From: Polaromonas sp. YR568
GTDB taxonomy: Bacteria; Pseudomonadota; Gammaproteobacteria; Burkholderiales; Burkholderiaceae
Direction: 5' to 3'
DNA length: 15,119 nucleotides
Assembly (NCBI GenBank): GCA_945871335.1
Contig: CAMBWM010000028.1
Span: 1 to 15,119, forward strand
This document shows positions 13,862 to 15,119 of the stretch, in pieces. The notes beneath the pieces were generated by a model, which was not told the DNA's origin, ran no database searches, and saw only the letters and a program-made list of their open reading frames with translations. The translations under genes and the position numbers were made by a program. Each line of letters begins with the position of its first letter. The stretch's first letter is position 1.

Positions 13862-13915
13862 AAATCCGAGAAAGATATATCAAAGAAGACAAAGAAAAAG
13901 ATGCGACTTTAATTT

Positions 13916-13956
13916 TTTGTTAACGATATTTATCGTAAGACATTTTATTTGTTAAC
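13916..13956. promoter_or_regulatory. Paired GTTAAC operator-like sites 32 bp apart
   Basis: Two copies of TTTGTTAAC occur upstream of the regulator gene, with GTTAAC at 13919-13924 and 13951-13956. Their centres are 32 bp apart, about three helical turns, so a regulator could bind both on one face. Between them lies a second dyad, ACGATA-TT-TATCGT (13923-13936). They probably serve the GntR-family regulator encoded downstream; this is inferred from position and symmetry. Confidence 0.45.
13927..13955 (-). promoter_or_regulatory. Candidate operon promoter
   Basis: On the minus strand TTAACA (13955-13950) is followed after 17 bases by TAAATA (13932-13927). The -35 matches the sigma-70 consensus at five of six positions; the -10 is weaker. 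The -35 overlaps one GTTAAC site, and the other falls just downstream near the expected start of transcription, an arrangement that suits repression by the regulator. No better pair was found in the AT-rich stretch 13862-13960. Confidence 0.35.
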
Positions 13957-14081
13957 CATTGAGGGTAAACCCAGCCCTGTAATGTGGCCGTTGATAACAC
14001 CAAAGAGATGACCCCGATCGGCTCGCTGGCCGGGGCGAAAGCACGTCGATTCAGATGAGACTCAAGTCGCTCAGCGCGAGC

Positions 14082-14303
14082 CGCTTTGTAATGACCGAGA
14101 TACCAATAACCGCAAATATGCTCAAGATTGCTGCAATGCGCGTGGGCGCCGCACGCCAGTGCCCCTTTGGCGGCATTCAGTCGGCTGAGCAAGTGGCTAA
14201 TGTCATGACCTATTTAATGGGCGAAGGTGCCGCTCGCCTGACCGGGCAAGTAATTGCTGTGGACGGAGGGTTAACAACGGTAAGGCCCTTGGTTCGACGC
14301 CAT
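14082..14303 (+). pseudogene. Short-chain dehydrogenase/reductase C-terminal remnant
   Basis: The plus-strand frame encodes RFVMTEIPITANMLKIAA, then PFGGIQSAEQVANVMTYLM and GQVIAVDGGLTTVRPLVR. This is the classic SDR C-terminus: a helix after the substrate loop, a P-(F/x)-G-x-x-(Q)-x-x-E-(Q/E)-V-A-N segment, and the final T-G-Q-V-I-A-V-D-G-G. The Rossmann N-terminus (TGxxxGIG) and the YxxxK catalytic pair are absent; upstream frames contain stops and no SDR motif. The remnant therefore cannot be functional. The frame does not stop where an SDR would, but runs on into a transposase-like tail. Confidence 0.65.
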
Positions 14304-14392
14304 AAGCATCTCGATCAACTCAGTCCCCATGAGTTCGAGCGGCAGCGTCAAACTGCGCTTTGAAAAGTGTCTAATGAATTGAGGGAATACCA
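14295..14392 (+). mobile_element. IS3-family right-end remnant with transposase tail
   Basis: In frame after the SDR tail, the residues RRHKHLDQLSPHEFERQ resemble the last segment of IS3-family OrfB transposases (an R-R-H-x-x-L-x-x-x-S-P-x-x-F-E motif). The frame stops at 14363. The bases that follow (14367-14392) begin GTGTCTAATGAATTGAGGG and end AATACCA, closely resembling the right inverted repeat of IS3 elements. No left end or catalytic part is present. It is a short scar of an insertion sequence. The assignment is from pattern memory and needs a database match. Confidence 0.45.
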
Positions 14393-14407
14393 GGGGTATC
14401 ACATGTT

Positions 14408-14438
14408 GAAAAAGAGAGTCGGCGCTGGATGCGCGCCG
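14408..14438 (-). terminator. Intrinsic terminator for the aminotransferase gene
   Basis: The arms CGGCGC (14420-14425) and GCGCCG (14433-14438) form a 6-bp GC-only stem with a 7-base loop. On the minus strand they are followed by ACTCTCTTTTTC. The hairpin begins about 12 bases after the aminotransferase stop, as expected for an intrinsic terminator. Confidence 0.7.
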
Positions 14439-14449
14439 CAAACACAGAC

Positions 14450-15119
14450 TCAGGTTAGTGTAGAAACCGCTTCAGAAATTTGCGAACAGCCCGCAAGAAT
14501 GAGTTTCATCTCGGTGGCAATTGAAAGCCGCAAATAAGGTGACAGACCGAAAGCAGAACCAGCCAATACCGCCACGCCTGCAAACTCCAGAAGAAACAAG
14601 GCCACATCGGTGTCGCTGTTTAAGGTTTGACCCCTAGATGTGCGCCGTCCAATCAAGCCTTTGCAATTGACGAACAGATAAAAAGCGCCTCCAGGCCGTC
14701 TCACGCTGAGACCGGGAATGGCAGACAGTGCGAGAACCGCTGCGTCGAGTCGCTCTTGGTAGACCTGCGCCCAATGACGCACCACGTCTTGAGGACCATT
14801 TAGAGCGGCCATTGCCGCAGCTTGGCTGATCGAACTGGCGTTGCTGGTAGATTGCGACTGCAAAACGTCCATGGCTTGCACAATGTCTTTAGGGGCTGCG
14901 GCGTAACCGATGCGCCAACCGGTCATGGCGTAGGTTTTGGATACGCCATTAATGACCACCGTGCGATCCTGCAACGCGGGTTCGATTTGCAAAATATGAT
15001 GCGCGATATGGCCTGGCGTCAGATCAAACCGAATATGTTCATAGATATCGTCCATCATCAATAAAACCTGCGGATGGCGCATCAACACCTGCGCCACAGC
15101 GCGCAATTGTTCGACGGAA
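14450..15119 (-). CDS. Class I/II aminotransferase (aspartate aminotransferase-like), C-terminal part
   Basis: About 222 residues of a PLP-dependent fold-type I aminotransferase; the N-terminal half lies beyond the window end, as the frame stays open to the edge. Visible family features are VLLMMDDIYEHIRF (the D-x-Y region that contacts the cofactor), VINGVSKTYAMTGWRIGYAAAP with the Schiff-base lysine in S-K-T-Y and the G-W-R-I-G-Y segment, RRPGGAFYLFVN, and AGSAFGLSPYLRLSIA, where the C-terminal arginine binds the substrate carboxylate. This matches the aspartate/aromatic aminotransferase Ib-type group. It is separated from the catabolic operon by the SDR and IS scars and has its own terminator, so it is probably an independent unit. 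Confidence 0.85.
   Translation of the reverse strand, partial: SVEQLRAVAQVLMRHPQVLLMMDDIYEHIRFDLTPGHIAHHILQIEPALQDRTVVINGVSKTYAMTGWRIGYAAAPKDIVQAMDVLQSQSTSNASSISQAAAMAALNGPQDVVRHWAQVYQERLDAAVLALSAIPGLSVRRPGGAFYLFVNCKGLIGRRTSRGQTLNSDTDVALFLLEFAGVAVLAGSAFGLSPYLRLSIATEMKLILAGCSQISEAVSTLT

Noticed and set aside
13920..14192. 90-residue minus-strand open frame in the regulator upstream region
   Set aside because: It is antisense to the SDR remnant, overlaps the regulator's promoter sites, and shows no family motif.

Overview
The window looks like a chromosomal segment of a Gram-negative betaproteobacterium, most likely Burkholderiales/Comamonadaceae-like. This is inferred from the moderately high GC, the gene families and the style of the mobile-element remnants; no marker gene confirms it. 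Nearly all intact genes lie on the minus strand.

The core (about 13861 down to 1610, perhaps to 788) reads as one long catabolic operon. In transcription order it holds: a GntR/FCD regulator; a periplasmic family 5 solute-binding protein; two Dpp/Opp-type permeases; two Dpp/Opp-type ATPases; a Trz/Atz-type amidohydrolase; a flavin reductase-like protein; a cytosine-deaminase-like amidohydrolase; a chlorohydrolase-like amidohydrolase; and an Asp/Glu (hydantoin) racemase-like protein. A bicupin follows after a 162-bp gap. The permease and ATPase genes are joined by ATGA overlaps and the enzyme genes are 7 to 85 bp apart. Two strong hairpins lie between the binding-protein gene and the first permease. 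Palindromic TTTGTTAAC-type sites lie upstream of the regulator and between it and the binding-protein gene. The logical reading is import of a small nitrogenous organic solute (a peptide-like, cyclic amide or N-heterocyclic compound), followed by several deaminating or hydrolytic steps. The substrate cannot be read from the sequence. The combination matches no pathway I can name.

Both flanks carry debris. On the left (201-787) are an IS30-type transposase fragment and a tyrosine-recombinase C-terminus, both on the plus strand, next to a leftward, truncated family 3 solute-binding protein gene with no signal peptide. On the right (about 13980-14392) is a short-chain dehydrogenase C-terminal remnant apparently joined in frame to the tail and right end of an IS3-type element. 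After it comes a minus-strand terminator and the 3' part of a class I/II aminotransferase gene that runs off the window. I saw no tRNA, rRNA, CRISPR array or replication origin.
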